Shown here: positions 1 to 8,058 of the stretch, in pieces
Position numbering within the stretch: position 1 is the first letter of the stretch
Layout of the letters: each line of letters starts with the position of its first letter
NCBI GenBank assembly: GCA_013821865.1
Contig: PNJM01000028.1
Span: forward strand, 1-15,540
Source: Rhodocyclaceae bacterium
Lineage (GTDB): Bacteria; Pseudomonadota; Gammaproteobacteria; Burkholderiales; Rhodocyclaceae
Length of the DNA: 15,540 bases
Direction of reading: 5' to 3'
Made by a program: the position numbers and the translations under genes
Notes under the pieces: model-generated
Told to the model about the DNA's origin: nothing
The model's database searches: none
The model's input: the letters and a program-made list of their open reading frames with translations, nothing else

Positions 1-978
1 CGGCGGCGTGAACTCGCCGAAGGGGACGAGATGGCTCTTGCTGTACGACTGCATGCCGCCCGGGCCGAAACCGACGGCGCTGTTGTAGTAGCGGCCCTGT
101 TCGTCCTGGGCGGCGATGCCGAGCAGCACTTCGCCGTTGCGCTTGAGCAACGCCACATAATCGCGCGGCAGCTGGTCGAGTACCAATGGAATGGCCGTCT
201 CCGGCAGCACGACCAGCTGTGCCGGATGCGTGCGCGCCAGACGAAGGTAAGTGTCGAGCGACTGGTGCAGGCGCTCGGGCTTCCATTTCAGGCTCTGTTC
301 GATGTTCCCCTGCAGCAGGCTGACGGTAATCGGCTTGCCGGACGGCTCCGTCCACTCGATCTGCATCAGGCCGAAACCCGCTGCGGTCAGGGCGGCGATC
401 GCAACGCCCGAGCGCAGCAGCCGTTCGCGGCGATGCCACGACAAGGCCAGCAGCGCCGCCATGAGGGCGCTGACAAAGCCGACGCCATGCACGCCCAGCA
501 GCGGCGCGAACCCGGCCAGCGGGCTGGGCGGCGTCTGCGCATAACCCAGCGCAAGCCAGGGAAAGCCGGTAAAGACCCAGCCGCGCAGCCATTCGGCCAG
601 CGTCCAGGCGGCGGCGGCGAGCAGCGCATCCACGGCCAGCCGGCCGCTCTTCAGCCGTGCGTACAGGAAGCCGGCCAGCGCCGGGAAGAGTGCGAGAACG
701 CCGCAGAACAGCAAAGCCGCCAGCGCCGCCAGCGGCGCCGGCATGCCGCCGAAATCGTGCATGCTGACATAGACCCAGGAGACACCCGTCAGAAAAAAGC
801 CCGCGCCGAAAACGAAGCCCGACAGGGCCGCCGCACGCGGAGCGGCGGCATGCCAGAGCCAGAAGAGCGCCGCCAGGGTCAGCAGCGGGATGGGGAAGAA
901 ACCGAAAGGGGCGAAGCCGAGGACTGTCGCCGCGCCGAGAAGGAAGGCCGCGGCCAGGCGCGGTGCGGCACGGCTCAT
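1..978 (-). CDS. lnt: Apolipoprotein N-acyltransferase (5' part, runs off left edge)
   Basis: This is the N-terminal 326 residues of Lnt, the inner-membrane enzyme that adds the third acyl chain to lipoproteins after Lgt and LspA. Reading the minus strand from the ATG at 978-976 gives a hydrophobic N-terminal half with several membrane segments (for example LGFAPFGFFPIPLLTL and FGAGFFLTGVSWVYVSM). The nitrilase-like domain follows. It begins with a GNIEQSLKW motif and carries the catalytic glutamate in PETAIP (E260) and the catalytic lysine in SKSHLVPFGE (K314). The catalytic cysteine and C-terminal membrane segment lie beyond position 1; the family is about 500 residues. The start codon overlaps the corC stop as ATGA, so translational coupling is likely. 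A partner gene of corC upstream of lnt is the normal arrangement in proteobacteria. Confidence 0.95.
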   Translation of the reverse strand, partial: MSRAAPRLAAAFLLGAATVLGFAPFGFFPIPLLTLAALFWLWHAAAPRAAALSGFVFGAGFFLTGVSWVYVSMHDFGGMPAPLAALAALLFCGVLALFPALAGFLYARLKSGRLAVDALLAAAAWTLAEWLRGWVFTGFPWLALGYAQTPPSPLAGFAPLLGVHGVGFVSALMAALLALSWHRRERLLRSGVAIAALTAAGFGLMQIEWTEPSGKPITVSLLQGNIEQSLKWKPERLHQSLDTYLRLARTHPAQLVVLPETAIPLVLDQLPRDYVALLKRNGEVLLGIAAQDEQGRYYNSAVGFGPGGMQSYSKSHLVPFGEFTPP

Positions 979-1805
979 GCGGCGGTTTGCAGGCGATCGA
1001 CCAGCAGCGTATGCACCCGCCGGCTGTCGGCGCGCAGCACCTGGATGCGCAGGCTTTCGAGCTGCACGGTTTCGCCGCGCTTGGGCATCCGCCCGAGGTG
1101 ATGGATGATCATGCCGCCGACGGTGTCGAATTCCTCATCGCTGAAGTGCGTGCCGAAAGCATGGTTGAAGTCGGCGATCTCGGTCGTGGCCTTGACGCGG
1201 TAGCGCCCGGCATGGTCGAGCAGGATGTTGTCCGATGCCTCGTCGAAGTCGTACTCGTCCTCGATGTCGCCGACGATCTGCTCCAGCACATCCTCGATGG
1301 TCACCAGGCCGGCGACGCCGCCGTATTCGTCGACGACGATGGCCATGTGGTTGCGCGATGCGCGGAATTCGCGCAAGAGGACGTTCAGCCGCTTCGACTC
1401 GGGGATGAACACCGCCGGCCGCAGCATGTCGCGGATGTTGAACTCCTTGCCCGCGTAGTAGCGCAGCAGGTCCTTCGCCAGCAGGATGCCGATGACGTCG
1501 TCGCGATTTTCGCCGATGACCGGGAAGCGCGAATGCGCCACCTCGATGACGCGTTCGATGAACTGCTCCGGCGCTTCGCCGATGGAAATCACTTCCATCT
1601 GCGAGCGCGGCACCATGATGTCGCGCACCTGCATGTCGGAGACCGAAAGCGCCCCCTCGATAATGGAGAGCGCATCGGCGTCGAGCAGGTTGCGTTCGTA
1701 GGCCGAATGGAGGAGGGCGACGAGCTGCTCGCGGTCCTCGGGCTCGCGCATCAGCAGCGCGGACAGGCGCTCGAGCAGCGAAGGCCGACTGGGGGAAGGT
1801 TCCAT
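975..1805 (-). CDS. corC: CorC-type CBS-domain protein (Mg/Co efflux-associated)
   Basis: A 276-residue cytoplasmic protein of the CorC/YbeX family, linked to magnesium and cobalt homeostasis and here, as usual, next to ybeY and lnt. Seen: a short N-terminal helical region, then paired CBS domains at about 60-185 (IMVPRSQMEVI, FPVIGENRDDVIGIL, AIVVDEYGGVAGLVTIEDV), which bind adenine nucleotides in the family. A CorC_HlyC domain follows at about 195-276 (the region FDTVGGMIIHHLGRMPKRGE). I chose the ATG at 1805 because it gives the usual family length, lies 5 bp after the ybeY stop, and the protein opens MEPSPSRPSLLERL like its relatives. Upstream in-frame codons lie inside ybeY and do not encode family sequence. 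Without its own membrane segments it cannot itself be a channel; the transport role is from family knowledge. Confidence 0.95.
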   Translation of the reverse strand: MEPSPSRPSLLERLSALLMREPEDREQLVALLHSAYERNLLDADALSIIEGALSVSDMQVRDIMVPRSQMEVISIGEAPEQFIERVIEVAHSRFPVIGENRDDVIGILLAKDLLRYYAGKEFNIRDMLRPAVFIPESKRLNVLLREFRASRNHMAIVVDEYGGVAGLVTIEDVLEQIVGDIEDEYDFDEASDNILLDHAGRYRVKATTEIADFNHAFGTHFSDEEFDTVGGMIIHHLGRMPKRGETVQLESLRIQVLRADSRRVHTLLVDRLQTAA

Positions 1806-1810
1806 AGAAA

Positions 1811-2266
1811 TCAGTACGGATCGGGATGGCCGAGTCGCGCCAGGATCTCGCGCTCCCTCTCTTCCATGATGCGGGCCTCGGCGTCGCTTTCGTGGTCGTA
1901 TCCCTGAAGGTGCAGCATACCATGCACGACGAGGTGGGCAAAATGGGCAATGACAGGCTTGCCCTGCTCGCCCGCCTCGCGCAGCACCACCGGCAGGCAC
2001 AGCACCAGGTCTCCCGCAAGCGCCGGCCGCTCTGCGTAGACGAAGGTCAGCACGTTGGTGGCGTAGTCCTTGCCGCGGAACTGCGCATTGAGCCGGCGCC
2101 CTTCGTCGGCATCGACGAAGCGCACGGTCACTTCGGCCGCGCCCGGCCCGGTCGCCCGCACCCATTTGCGCACTTCGGCTCGCGTCGGCAGCGCATCGCC
2201 CTTCACGGCGTACTGGACGCCGAGGCTAAGAGGCGTTGTCTTCGCGCTTTTTTTCGTGCTGCTCAT
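1811..2266 (-). CDS. ybeY: Endoribonuclease YbeY (16S rRNA maturation)
   Basis: A 151-residue single-domain zinc metalloprotein of the UPF0054/YbeY family, needed for 16S rRNA 3'-end processing and late 70S quality control. The family signature HGMLHLQGYDH is intact, with metal ligands H115, H119 and H125 (H-x3-H-x5-H). The preceding block NVLTFVYAE and the segment GDLVLCLPVV are also typical. The ATG at 2266 lies 41 bp inside the 3' end of phoH. No better in-frame start exists before the conserved LSLGVQYAV stretch, so the overlap appears real. There is no strong Shine-Dalgarno motif ahead of it (sequence ends GCCGCCT), which fits coupling to phoH translation. corC starts 5 bp downstream of the stop. 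Confidence 0.95.
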   Translation of the reverse strand: MSSTKKSAKTTPLSLGVQYAVKGDALPTRAEVRKWVRATGPGAAEVTVRFVDADEGRRLNAQFRGKDYATNVLTFVYAERPALAGDLVLCLPVVLREAGEQGKPVIAHFAHLVVHGMLHLQGYDHESDAEARIMEEREREILARLGHPDPY

Positions 2267-3191
2267 AGGCGGCGACGATGCGCGCCACCAGCGGATGGCG
2301 CACCACGTCCTCGGCGAGAAAATCGGTGAAGGCGATGCCGCGCACCTCGCGCAGGATGCGCTGCGCCTCGATCAGGCCGCTCTTCATGCCGCGGGCGAGA
2401 TCGATCTGGGTGACATCGCCCGTGATGACCGCCTTGGCGCCGATGCCGATGCGGGTGAGGAACATCTTCATCTGTTCCGGCGTGGTGTTCTGCGCCTCAT
2501 CCAGGATGATGAAGGCGTGGTTGAGCGTGCGGCCGCGCATGTAGGCGAGCGGCGCGATCTCGATGGCCTGGCGCTCGAACAGCTTGGCCACCTTGTCGAA
2601 TCCCATCAGGTCGTAGAGCGCGTCGTAGAGCGGACGCAGATACGGATCGACCTTCTGCGCCAGGTCGCCGGGCAGAAAACCCAGCCGCTCGCCGGCCTCC
2701 ACCGCCGGGCGGGTAAGCACGATGCGGCTGACCTGGTCGCGTTCGAAGGCATCCACGGCGGAGGCCACGGCGAGATAAGTCTTGCCGGTGCCGGCGGGGC
2801 CGATGCCGAAGGCAATGTCGTGTTCCTGGATCTGGCGCAGATACTGCACCTGGCGCGGCGTGCGCCCGTGCAGCTCCGGCTTGCGCGTGAGCAGGCCGGG
2901 CTGATTGGCCTGGCCGCGCTCAGCCAACTGTCCCAACTCGATCAGGCCGAGCTGGATGTCGTCGACCGAGAGATGATCCTTGGCGGCGGCGTAGAAATGC
3001 TGCAGCGCCTGCGCGGCATGGGCTGCCTGCGCCGGATGCCCGTGCAGCGTGAAGCGCTCGCCGCGGCGGGCGATGGCGACATCGTAGGCCGCCTCGATCT
3101 GGCGCAGGTTCTCGTCCAGCGCGCCGCACAGGCTGGCCAGGCGCTGGTTGTCCACGGGGGAGAGGACGAGGTCGAGCGGCTTGGCCTTCAC
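2226..3191 (-). CDS. phoH: PhoH-family P-loop ATPase (YbeZ)
   Basis: A 321-residue PhoH-like protein, an ATPase related to superfamily 1 helicases and the usual operon partner of YbeY, with a proposed role in RNA metabolism. An N-terminal region of about 100 residues resembles the KH-like PhoH N-domain ([24 protein letters not shown]). The ATPase domain follows with Walker A GPAGTGKT (lysine about 137), the block [18 protein letters not shown], Walker [10 protein letters not shown] (about 225-232), and the sensor region [17 protein letters not shown]. The length is normal for the family. The start ATG overlaps the miaB stop as ATGA, and the 3' end overlaps ybeY by 41 bp. Confidence 0.95.
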   Translation of the reverse strand: MKAKPLDLVLSPVDNQRLASLCGALDENLRQIEAAYDVAIARRGERFTLHGHPAQAAHAAQALQHFYAAAKDHLSVDDIQLGLIELGQLAERGQANQPGLLTRKPELHGRTPRQVQYLRQIQEHDIAFGIGPAGTGKTYLAVASAVDAFERDQVSRIVLTRPAVEAGERLGFLPGDLAQKVDPYLRPLYDALYDLMGFDKVAKLFERQAIEIAPLAYMRGRTLNHAFIILDEAQNTTPEQMKMFLTRIGIGAKAVITGDVTQIDLARGMKSGLIEAQRILREVRGIAFTDFLAEDVVRHPLVARIVAAYEQHEKKREDNAS

Positions 3192-4636
3192 GGTTCGCGG
3201 GTGACGATCTCGCCGCGCAGCGAATGCGGCATCGCGGCAGTGATGGTGACGTCGGCGAAACTGCCGGTCAGGCGCGGCCGGCCGGCGAAGTTGACGATGC
3301 GGTTGTTGTCGGTGCGCCCGGCCAGCTCGCCGGCGTCCTTTTTGGACGGTCCCTCGACCAGAACGCGCTGCACGCTGCCGACCATGCCCTCGCTGATGGC
3401 CAGGGCCTGTTCCTCGATGCGCTTCTGCAGGCGCATCAGCCGCTCGATCTTCAGTTCATGCGGCGTATCGTCGGCAAGTTCCGCCGCCGGCGTGCCGGGA
3501 CGCGGGCTGTAGACGAAGCTGAAGGAGGCGTCGAAGCCGACCTCCTCGATGAGCTTCATGCTCGCCTCGAAATCGGCCGCACTCTCGCCGGGAAAGCCGA
3601 CGATGAAATCGGTCGACATGGAAATGTCCGGCCGCGCCGCGCGCAGGCGGCGCACGATGGACTTGTATTCCAGCGCCGTGTAGCCGCGCTTCATGGCGGC
3701 CAGAATGCGGTCGGAACCCGACTGCACCGGCAGGTGCAGGTGCGAGACCAGCTTGGGCAGCCTGGCGTAGACATCGATCAGGCGTTGCGCCATCTCGCGC
3801 GGGTGCGAGGTGGTATAGCGGATGCGTTCGATGCCGGGAAGCTCGTGCACGCACTCCAGCAACAGGGCGAAATCCGCTTCCCCATCGGGCAAGGCGCCGC
3901 GGTAGGCATTGACGTTCTGGCCGAGCAGCGTCACTTCCTTCACGCCCTGACCGGCCAGGCCGGCGATCTCGGCCAGCACGTCCCCGACCGGGCGCGACAC
4001 CTCCTCGCCGCGGGTGTAGGGCACGATGCAGAACGTGCAGTACTTGCTGCAGCCCTCCATCACTGAAACGAAGGCCGAGGGCGACTGCCCACCCCCCAAC
4101 CCCCGCCCCACAGGCGGGGGTGACGGCAGTTCGCCGCTGCGCGGCTCCGCATCGTTGGCTGTCCCCGGCTCGGGGCGGCCCGTCGCCGGGGGCAGTTTCT
4201 CCATCCTGACGTACGCGGGTGTGAGCCGGTCAAACTTTTCGAGCTCCGGGAAAGAGGTGTCCACCTGCGGCCGGCCGGAGGCGCGGCGCTCGCGAATGAG
4301 CTGGGGCAGTCGGTGCAGGGTCTGCGGTCCGAAGACGATATCGACGAAGGGCGCACGCTCGACAATCGCCGTGCCTTCCTGGCTCGCCACGCAGCCTCCC
4401 ACGCCGATCACCAGATCCGGCTTCTGCAGCTTGAGGTGCCTGACGCGGCCGAGATCGTGGAACACCTTCTCCTGCGCCTTCTCGCGCACCGAGCAGGTGT
4501 TGAACAGAATGACGTCGGCCTCTTCGGGAAAATCGGTCTTCTCGATGCCTTCGGCGGCAAGCACGTCGGCCATGCGGTCCGAGTCGTACTCGTTCATCTG
4601 GCAGCCGAAGGTCTTGATGTAGAGCTTTTTGGCCAC
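3188..4636 (-). CDS. miaB: tRNA-2-methylthio-N6-dimethylallyladenosine synthase
   Basis: A radical SAM methylthiotransferase that converts i6A37 to ms2i6A37 in tRNAs reading UNN codons. From the GTG at 4636 it is 482 residues, opening [15 protein letters not shown] like other MiaB proteins. The N-terminal MTTase cluster cysteines are C12, C48 and C82. The radical SAM motif GCSKYCTFC has C196, C200 and C203, and a TRAM domain closes the protein ([21 protein letters not shown]). GTG is preferred because homology begins there and because it shares one base with the upstream stop (TAGTG). An ATG at 4684 would add 16 unrelated residues inside the preceding gene. Residues 151-186 (4079-4186) are an extra Pro/Gly-rich stretch between the MTTase and radical SAM domains, encoded by a palindromic element. 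All six cysteines are present and the frame is open, so function is probably retained. Confidence 0.95.
   Translation of the reverse strand: MAKKLYIKTFGCQMNEYDSDRMADVLAAEGIEKTDFPEEADVILFNTCSVREKAQEKVFHDLGRVRHLKLQKPDLVIGVGGCVASQEGTAIVERAPFVDIVFGPQTLHRLPQLIRERRASGRPQVDTSFPELEKFDRLTPAYVRMEKLPPATGRPEPGTANDAEPRSGELPSPPPVGRGLGGGQSPSAFVSVMEGCSKYCTFCIVPYTRGEEVSRPVGDVLAEIAGLAGQGVKEVTLLGQNVNAYRGALPDGEADFALLLECVHELPGIERIRYTTSHPREMAQRLIDVYARLPKLVSHLHLPVQSGSDRILAAMKRGYTALEYKSIVRRLRAARPDISMSTDFIVGFPGESAADFEASMKLIEEVGFDASFSFVYSPRPGTPAAELADDTPHELKIERLMRLQKRIEEQALAISEGMVGSVQRVLVEGPSKKDAGELAGRTDNNRIVNFAGRPRLTGSFADVTITAAMPHSLRGEIVTREP
4081..4133. repeat. GC-rich palindromic element inside miaB
   Basis: A nested inverted repeat. 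Inner arms are ACCCCCGCC (4099-4107) and GGCGGGGGT (4113-4121) around the loop CCACA. Outer arms are ACTGCC (4084-4089) and GGCAGT (4125-4130), and pairing continues with GCG/CGC if one base is bulged. It encodes the residues around [15 protein letters not shown] in MiaB. Translated low-complexity strings of this kind are typical of small dispersed palindromic repeats in GC-rich proteobacteria. That it is a member of a multicopy family is inference: only this copy is in the window. Confidence 0.6.
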
Positions 4637-4980
4637 TACTGCTGGGGGTCGGAACGGGCTGCTTCTTCCGGCGTGAGTACCCACACGCGATTGACGTCGC
4701 CGCCGGCATCGACCAGGTAGCGCACCGGCACGGGCTGCTGCAGGGTTATCGGCTGGACGATGCGGTTCTGGGCATCGCGTATCTGCAGTCCCGGCGCAAG
4801 ATGCAGCGTCTTGTTGCCGAAGCGCGCATATCCCTGCGCCGGAGGCTCCATGACGGCCTTGACCGCACCCTGCGGCATCGGGCGGATCGTCATCTGCGGC
4901 GTTTCGGGCGCAACCGGACCCGGCGCCTGCGGAGCCGAGCCGAGGATGCCGGTGATGATCGCCGGGATGAGCGGGTTCAT
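4636..4980 (-). CDS. Hypothetical protein upstream of miaB
   Basis: A 114-residue protein I do not recognise. The N-terminus [14 protein letters not shown] is a short hydrophobic stretch that could be a membrane anchor or weak signal, followed by a Pro-rich segment ([11 protein letters not shown]) and a C-terminal part that looks folded ([13 protein letters not shown] through [10 protein letters not shown]). The composition suggests a small envelope-associated protein, but no catalytic motif is visible. The start ATG at 4980 has a GAGGCG Shine-Dalgarno-like motif about 6 bases upstream. The stop overlaps the miaB GTG by one base (TAGTG), so the two are probably co-translated. The coding bias and overlap support a real gene; the function is unknown. 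Confidence 0.7.
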   Translation of the reverse strand: MNPLIPAIITGILGSAPQAPGPVAPETPQMTIRPMPQGAVKAVMEPPAQGYARFGNKTLHLAPGLQIRDAQNRIVQPITLQQPVPVRYLVDAGGDVNRVWVLTPEEAARSDPQQ

Positions 4981-5000
4981 GGGAATCGCCTCATGCCCTG

Positions 5001-5006
5001 ATTATA
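5001..5006 (-). promoter_or_regulatory. Possible -10 box for the miaB-lnt transcript
   Basis: On the minus strand the sequence reads TATAAT, a perfect -10 hexamer, about 20 bases upstream of the start of the small gene ahead of miaB and just past the end of the sensor kinase gene. No recognisable -35 hexamer lies 16-18 bases further upstream (CGGCCG occupies that place), so this is only a candidate. Confidence 0.35.
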
Positions 5007-5012
5007 TGCGAA

Positions 5013-5026
5013 CCGGCGGGTGCCGG
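5013..5026 (-). terminator. Short GC hairpin after the sensor kinase gene
   Basis: CCGGC (5013-5017) and GCCGG (5022-5026) form a 5-bp stem with a GGGT loop, 8 bases past the kinase stop codon. No T-run follows on the minus strand (TTCGCATAT comes next), so it is at best a weak or Rho-assisted end of transcription. Confidence 0.25.
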
Positions 5027-5033
5027 CCGGGAA

Positions 5034-7592
5034 TCAGGCCAGGGTGAAGAAGAACGTTGCGCCCTTGCCGGGAACGGCTTCGGCCCAGATTCGCCCGCCA
5101 TGGCGCTCGATAATGCGCTTGACGATGGCCAGCCCCACCCCCGTGCCTGGAAAATCGGCCTCTCTGTGCAGGCGGTGGAATACGCCGAAAAGTTTCGTGG
5201 CATGTTCCATCTCAAAGCCGACGCCATTGTCCCTGACGAAAAACACCGGCTGCCCTTCTTCCCTCGCCACGCCGACCTCCACCAGCGGAGCGGTGCACCT
5301 GGCGGTGAACTTGAGGGCATTGCCGACCAGGTTGAGCAAGGCCTGTCGCAGGAGGGCCGGATCCGCCATGACGGCCGGCATCGGATGCACCTGCACGCGG
5401 GCGAGCGGATTGTCCTCGCGCAATTCCTCGGCCACGGTGCGCACCATTGCCTCCATGTCCACCTGCGTGCGATTCAGGCCGATGCGGCCAACCTTCGAGA
5501 AGTTGAGCAGATCGTCGATCAGCACTCCCATGCGCACCGCACCGCGCGCAATGCGCTCCAGCATGTCCACCGACTCGGGGCCCAGATGCGCCCTCTCTTC
5601 CTGGATCAGAATGCTGGCGTAGCCGTTGATGGCCCGCAAGGGGGTGCGCAGGTCGTGCGAAATGGAATAGGCGAAGGACTCCAGCTCGGCATTGGCCCGC
5701 GCCAGCTCGGCGGTTCGCTCGGCCACGCGATGCTCGAGCGAAGCGGCGAGCCGCAGGATTTCCTTCTGCGCGCGCTGGCGCTCGGAGATGTCGATCACGA
5801 CAGCCAGGCATTTCCAGCGCCCTTCGCGCACGACCGCCTGCAGGTGCACTTCCACCGGGTATTCGCTGCCGTCGGTGCGCCGATGTCTTGTTTCGAAAAC
5901 CTGTTTCGGCTTCTCCTGCTGGAGGAGCTGCTGAACCAGCCTGGAAAAAGCCCCTTCGGTGTAATCGGGCATGAGATCCAGCGGCGTCATCCGCATCAGG
6001 CCATGGAAATCGCAGCCGAGGTTGTGCAACGCTCCGCTGTTGGCGTACTCATAGCGCAGCGTGGCGGCATCGAAGACATAGATTTCGTTGAGGCTCTGCT
6101 CGACGATCGCCAGCAGCTGGCGGTTTTCCTCCTCCGCCTGCTTGATCTCGGTAATGTCCGAGACGATGCCGTCCAGGCGCGCCTGCCTGCCCTGCCCGTC
6201 GGCGACATGGCGCCAGCGCGCCTCGATCCAGCGCACTTCGCCGCCGGGGCGGATGATCCGGTACTCCATGACCCCCATTCCGGAGGCGAGGATATGGTCC
6301 ATGACCGCCTCGGCCTGCGCGCGATCGTCCGGGTGCACGAGTTCCAGCCACAATCCAGGCTTCGTGCGGAATTCGGCAGCCTCGTGGCCAAAGATTTTTT
6401 TGGTCGAGTCGCTGGCAAAGAACAACACCCCCATGTCCGGAGCAAAGGACCATAGCGCGCGATCCATCGAACCGAGCACTGAATTCAGCATTGCCTGGGC
6501 CTCTTCCAGTCCACGCTCGCGCTCGGCCAGGGCGTCCAGCATGCCATTCAATTGAACGGCAACCTCAGCCACTTCCTTCGCGCCTGCGGCCGGCACGCGA
6601 ATATCCCGCCTCCCTTCGCCGAAAGCGTGCGCCGCCGAAGCAACGGCGTGGATCGGCGCCGCGATCCTCCGGCTTAGGTAATATGACAGCAAAAGGGCCA
6701 GGACCAGAACACCCGCAGCATAGGCAGCATGCTGCAGGGCGCTTGTCATCACTTTCTGCTTGATGCGCGCAACGTCGATCCCGACGATGGCGATCCAATC
6801 CGTGCCTTGTACGGGCTCAAAGCCGTAAATCCGCTCCACGCCGTCTGCGGCCGAGGCGGCGCGCACGACGCCGCTGCGCTGTTCGATGATCGCCTGGCCC
6901 GCCGGATCTCCTCTTCGGCTTTGGCCGATATGCCGGTCCGGATCGGGCAAGTGCGAGATGATCAAACCCTCGCCATTCATGATGACCGTGACCGGCTGCT
7001 CGGGCAGCTCCAGCCTGGCGACAAGAGAGTGGAAACGTTCGAACTGGGCAGCGGCAATCACCATGCCGGCGGCGCGCCCCGCCCCGCCCCGCACCGGATA
7101 GGCCAAGGGCAATACCCAGCTGCCGCTCGTGCGCTCCTTGAGAGGCGCGCCGACAAGCAGCCTGGGGTGGGCACCTGCCAGCGCCAGCAGAGGGCGGGCG
7201 GCCGTCAGGCCATCCACCGCCTCCGCGTTGGGGCCGGCCGCGATGCAAACAAGCCGGCCGCCCTGGTCCAGTATGGCAATGCCCGCGTACTCGCGGCGGA
7301 TGGTTTCGATGTCGCTGAACAGCTCATGACAGCGGGACGGCTCCAGGCTGCCCGTTTCGATGCGCCGCGCGATATCGCCCAGGCGTTGCTCGGCCCTTTC
7401 GAAATAATGCTGCGAATCGGCCGCGGCCACCCTCGCCAGGCGCCGGGCTTCGTCATGCGCCCTGTCAAATCCCTTTTGGGCTTCCTGATAAATATCGAAT
7501 GCAGAAGCCAAGAGCAGCGGCAGAACGGCGGCAAGCACCAGGATTTGCAGTTGGGCCCGGATTGACCGGGCAGGGGCACCCGTCAAAGCCAT
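5034..7592 (-). CDS. Membrane-bound PAS sensor histidine kinase
   Basis: An 852-residue sensor kinase. Seen in order: a membrane segment at about 14-33 (LQILVLAAVLPLLLASAF); a periplasmic region of about 250 residues resembling a double Cache domain; a second membrane segment at about 285-306; a HAMP linker to about 365; PAS domain 1 (about 370-490, ending DGIVSDITEIKQAEEE) and PAS domain 2 (about 495-610, ending VVIDISERQRA); a coiled coil; HisKA with phospho-acceptor H646 in SISHDLRTPLRAI; and HATPase_c with N box NLVGNALKFT (about 753), G1 DNGVGF and G2 GTGVGLAIV (about 816). No receiver domain is attached, and no response regulator gene is in the window. It reads divergently from the PqqD/ATP-grasp cluster, so it may sense a signal controlling that cluster; this is inference. 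The ligand is unknown. Confidence 0.9.
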   Translation of the reverse strand: MALTGAPARSIRAQLQILVLAAVLPLLLASAFDIYQEAQKGFDRAHDEARRLARVAAADSQHYFERAEQRLGDIARRIETGSLEPSRCHELFSDIETIRREYAGIAILDQGGRLVCIAAGPNAEAVDGLTAARPLLALAGAHPRLLVGAPLKERTSGSWVLPLAYPVRGGAGRAAGMVIAAAQFERFHSLVARLELPEQPVTVIMNGEGLIISHLPDPDRHIGQSRRGDPAGQAIIEQRSGVVRAASAADGVERIYGFEPVQGTDWIAIVGIDVARIKQKVMTSALQHAAYAAGVLVLALLLSYYLSRRIAAPIHAVASAAHAFGEGRRDIRVPAAGAKEVAEVAVQLNGMLDALAERERGLEEAQAMLNSVLGSMDRALWSFAPDMGVLFFASDSTKKIFGHEAAEFRTKPGLWLELVHPDDRAQAEAVMDHILASGMGVMEYRIIRPGGEVRWIEARWRHVADGQGRQARLDGIVSDITEIKQAEEENRQLLAIVEQSLNEIYVFDAATLRYEYANSGALHNLGCDFHGLMRMTPLDLMPDYTEGAFSRLVQQLLQQEKPKQVFETRHRRTDGSEYPVEVHLQAVVREGRWKCLAVVIDISERQRAQKEILRLAASLEHRVAERTAELARANAELESFAYSISHDLRTPLRAINGYASILIQEERAHLGPESVDMLERIARGAVRMGVLIDDLLNFSKVGRIGLNRTQVDMEAMVRTVAEELREDNPLARVQVHPMPAVMADPALLRQALLNLVGNALKFTARCTAPLVEVGVAREEGQPVFFVRDNGVGFEMEHATKLFGVFHRLHREADFPGTGVGLAIVKRIIERHGGRIWAEAVPGKGATFFFTLA

Positions 7593-7772
7593 ACGTGATC
7601 AACGTGCAGAAACATGATGACCTGTGCCGAATGACATGCCCTATCTCTGAGGATGCTCGGAAAAGAAGCGGCAAGTCGGTCAATAAAGAGTTTGGCAGTA
7701 TGAATCGGCAAAACGCCAAAAGCCAGTGTTAAAAAAAGATAGGCATAATTCGGCAATATATTGAGAGATCCC
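7593..7772. promoter_or_regulatory. Divergent intergenic region between kinase and PqqD-like cluster
   Basis: This 180-bp A+T-richer stretch must hold promoters for both directions. It contains a 6-bp inverted repeat TTTGGC (7691-7696) / GCCAAA (7715-7720), spaced by 18 bases, which could be an operator. A CATAAT at 7744-7749 could serve as a rightward -10, but no good -35 partner is visible. A TGATCA core palindrome flanked by ACGT lies just upstream of the kinase start (about 7594-7606). For the rightward gene a GAGAG motif sits about 5 bases before its ATG. I found no convincing small ORF here that could be a precursor peptide. Confidence 0.4.
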
Positions 7773-8054
7773 ATGGAAAAGGCCAACAGCCCGATTGGGC
7801 AATCGGTTGACTTGCCCAAGCCGGAAGTCTTGATGCGGCTGGCGCTCAGCGACAACGGCTTCGTTTTCGACCCGGTCGCCGGCAACAGCTTCACCGTGAA
7901 TGGCACGGGCCTTGCGATCCTGCGGCGGCTTCAGCACGAGTCCGATCTTGATAGTATCGTCGCCTCCCTTCAGGAGGAATTCGAGGTCGATGCAATGGTC
8001 GCCGAGCGCGACGTGATCGAATTCGCCGGCCTGTTGCGCAACGCCTTCAAATAA
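7773..8054 (+). CDS. PqqD-like small protein (RRE fold)
   Basis: A 93-residue protein resembling the PqqD family. The signature is a short beta region followed by helices: VFDPVAGNSFTVNGTGLAIL, then LQHESDLDSIVASLQEEFEV and a terminal helix RDVIEFAGLLRNAF. In PqqD and related RiPP recognition elements this winged-helix fold binds a leader peptide and presents it to a modifying enzyme, usually a radical SAM protein. No PQQ biosynthesis gene and no radical SAM partner is nearby; the next gene, 4 bp downstream, is an ATP-grasp enzyme. The ATG at 7773 is preceded by GAGAG; a TTG four codons upstream is less likely. It is the first gene of the cluster. Its exact role and any peptide partner are unknown. 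It is too long and too conserved-looking in fold to be a precursor peptide, though that cannot be excluded. Confidence 0.75.
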   Translation: MEKANSPIGQSVDLPKPEVLMRLALSDNGFVFDPVAGNSFTVNGTGLAILRRLQHESDLDSIVASLQEEFEVDAMVAERDVIEFAGLLRNAFK

Positions 8055-8058
8055 GAAA

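Noticed and set aside
31..1101. Long rightward open frame (356 codons) opposite lnt and corC
   Set aside because: Gln/Arg/Glu-rich composition with no recognisable domain, and it lies antisense to clear Lnt sequence; a GC-rich shadow frame.
2070..3512. 480-codon rightward open frame opposite phoH and ybeY
   Set aside because: Antisense to phoH with its intact Walker motifs; composition typical of codon-bias shadow frames.
5100..6455. 451-codon rightward open frame opposite the sensor kinase
   Set aside because: Covers the kinase PAS and HATPase regions in antisense; His/Asp/Gln-rich without motif.
7773..8054. PQQ biosynthesis operon
   Set aside because: Only a PqqD-like gene is present; there is no pqqA peptide, pqqB, pqqC or radical SAM pqqE nearby.
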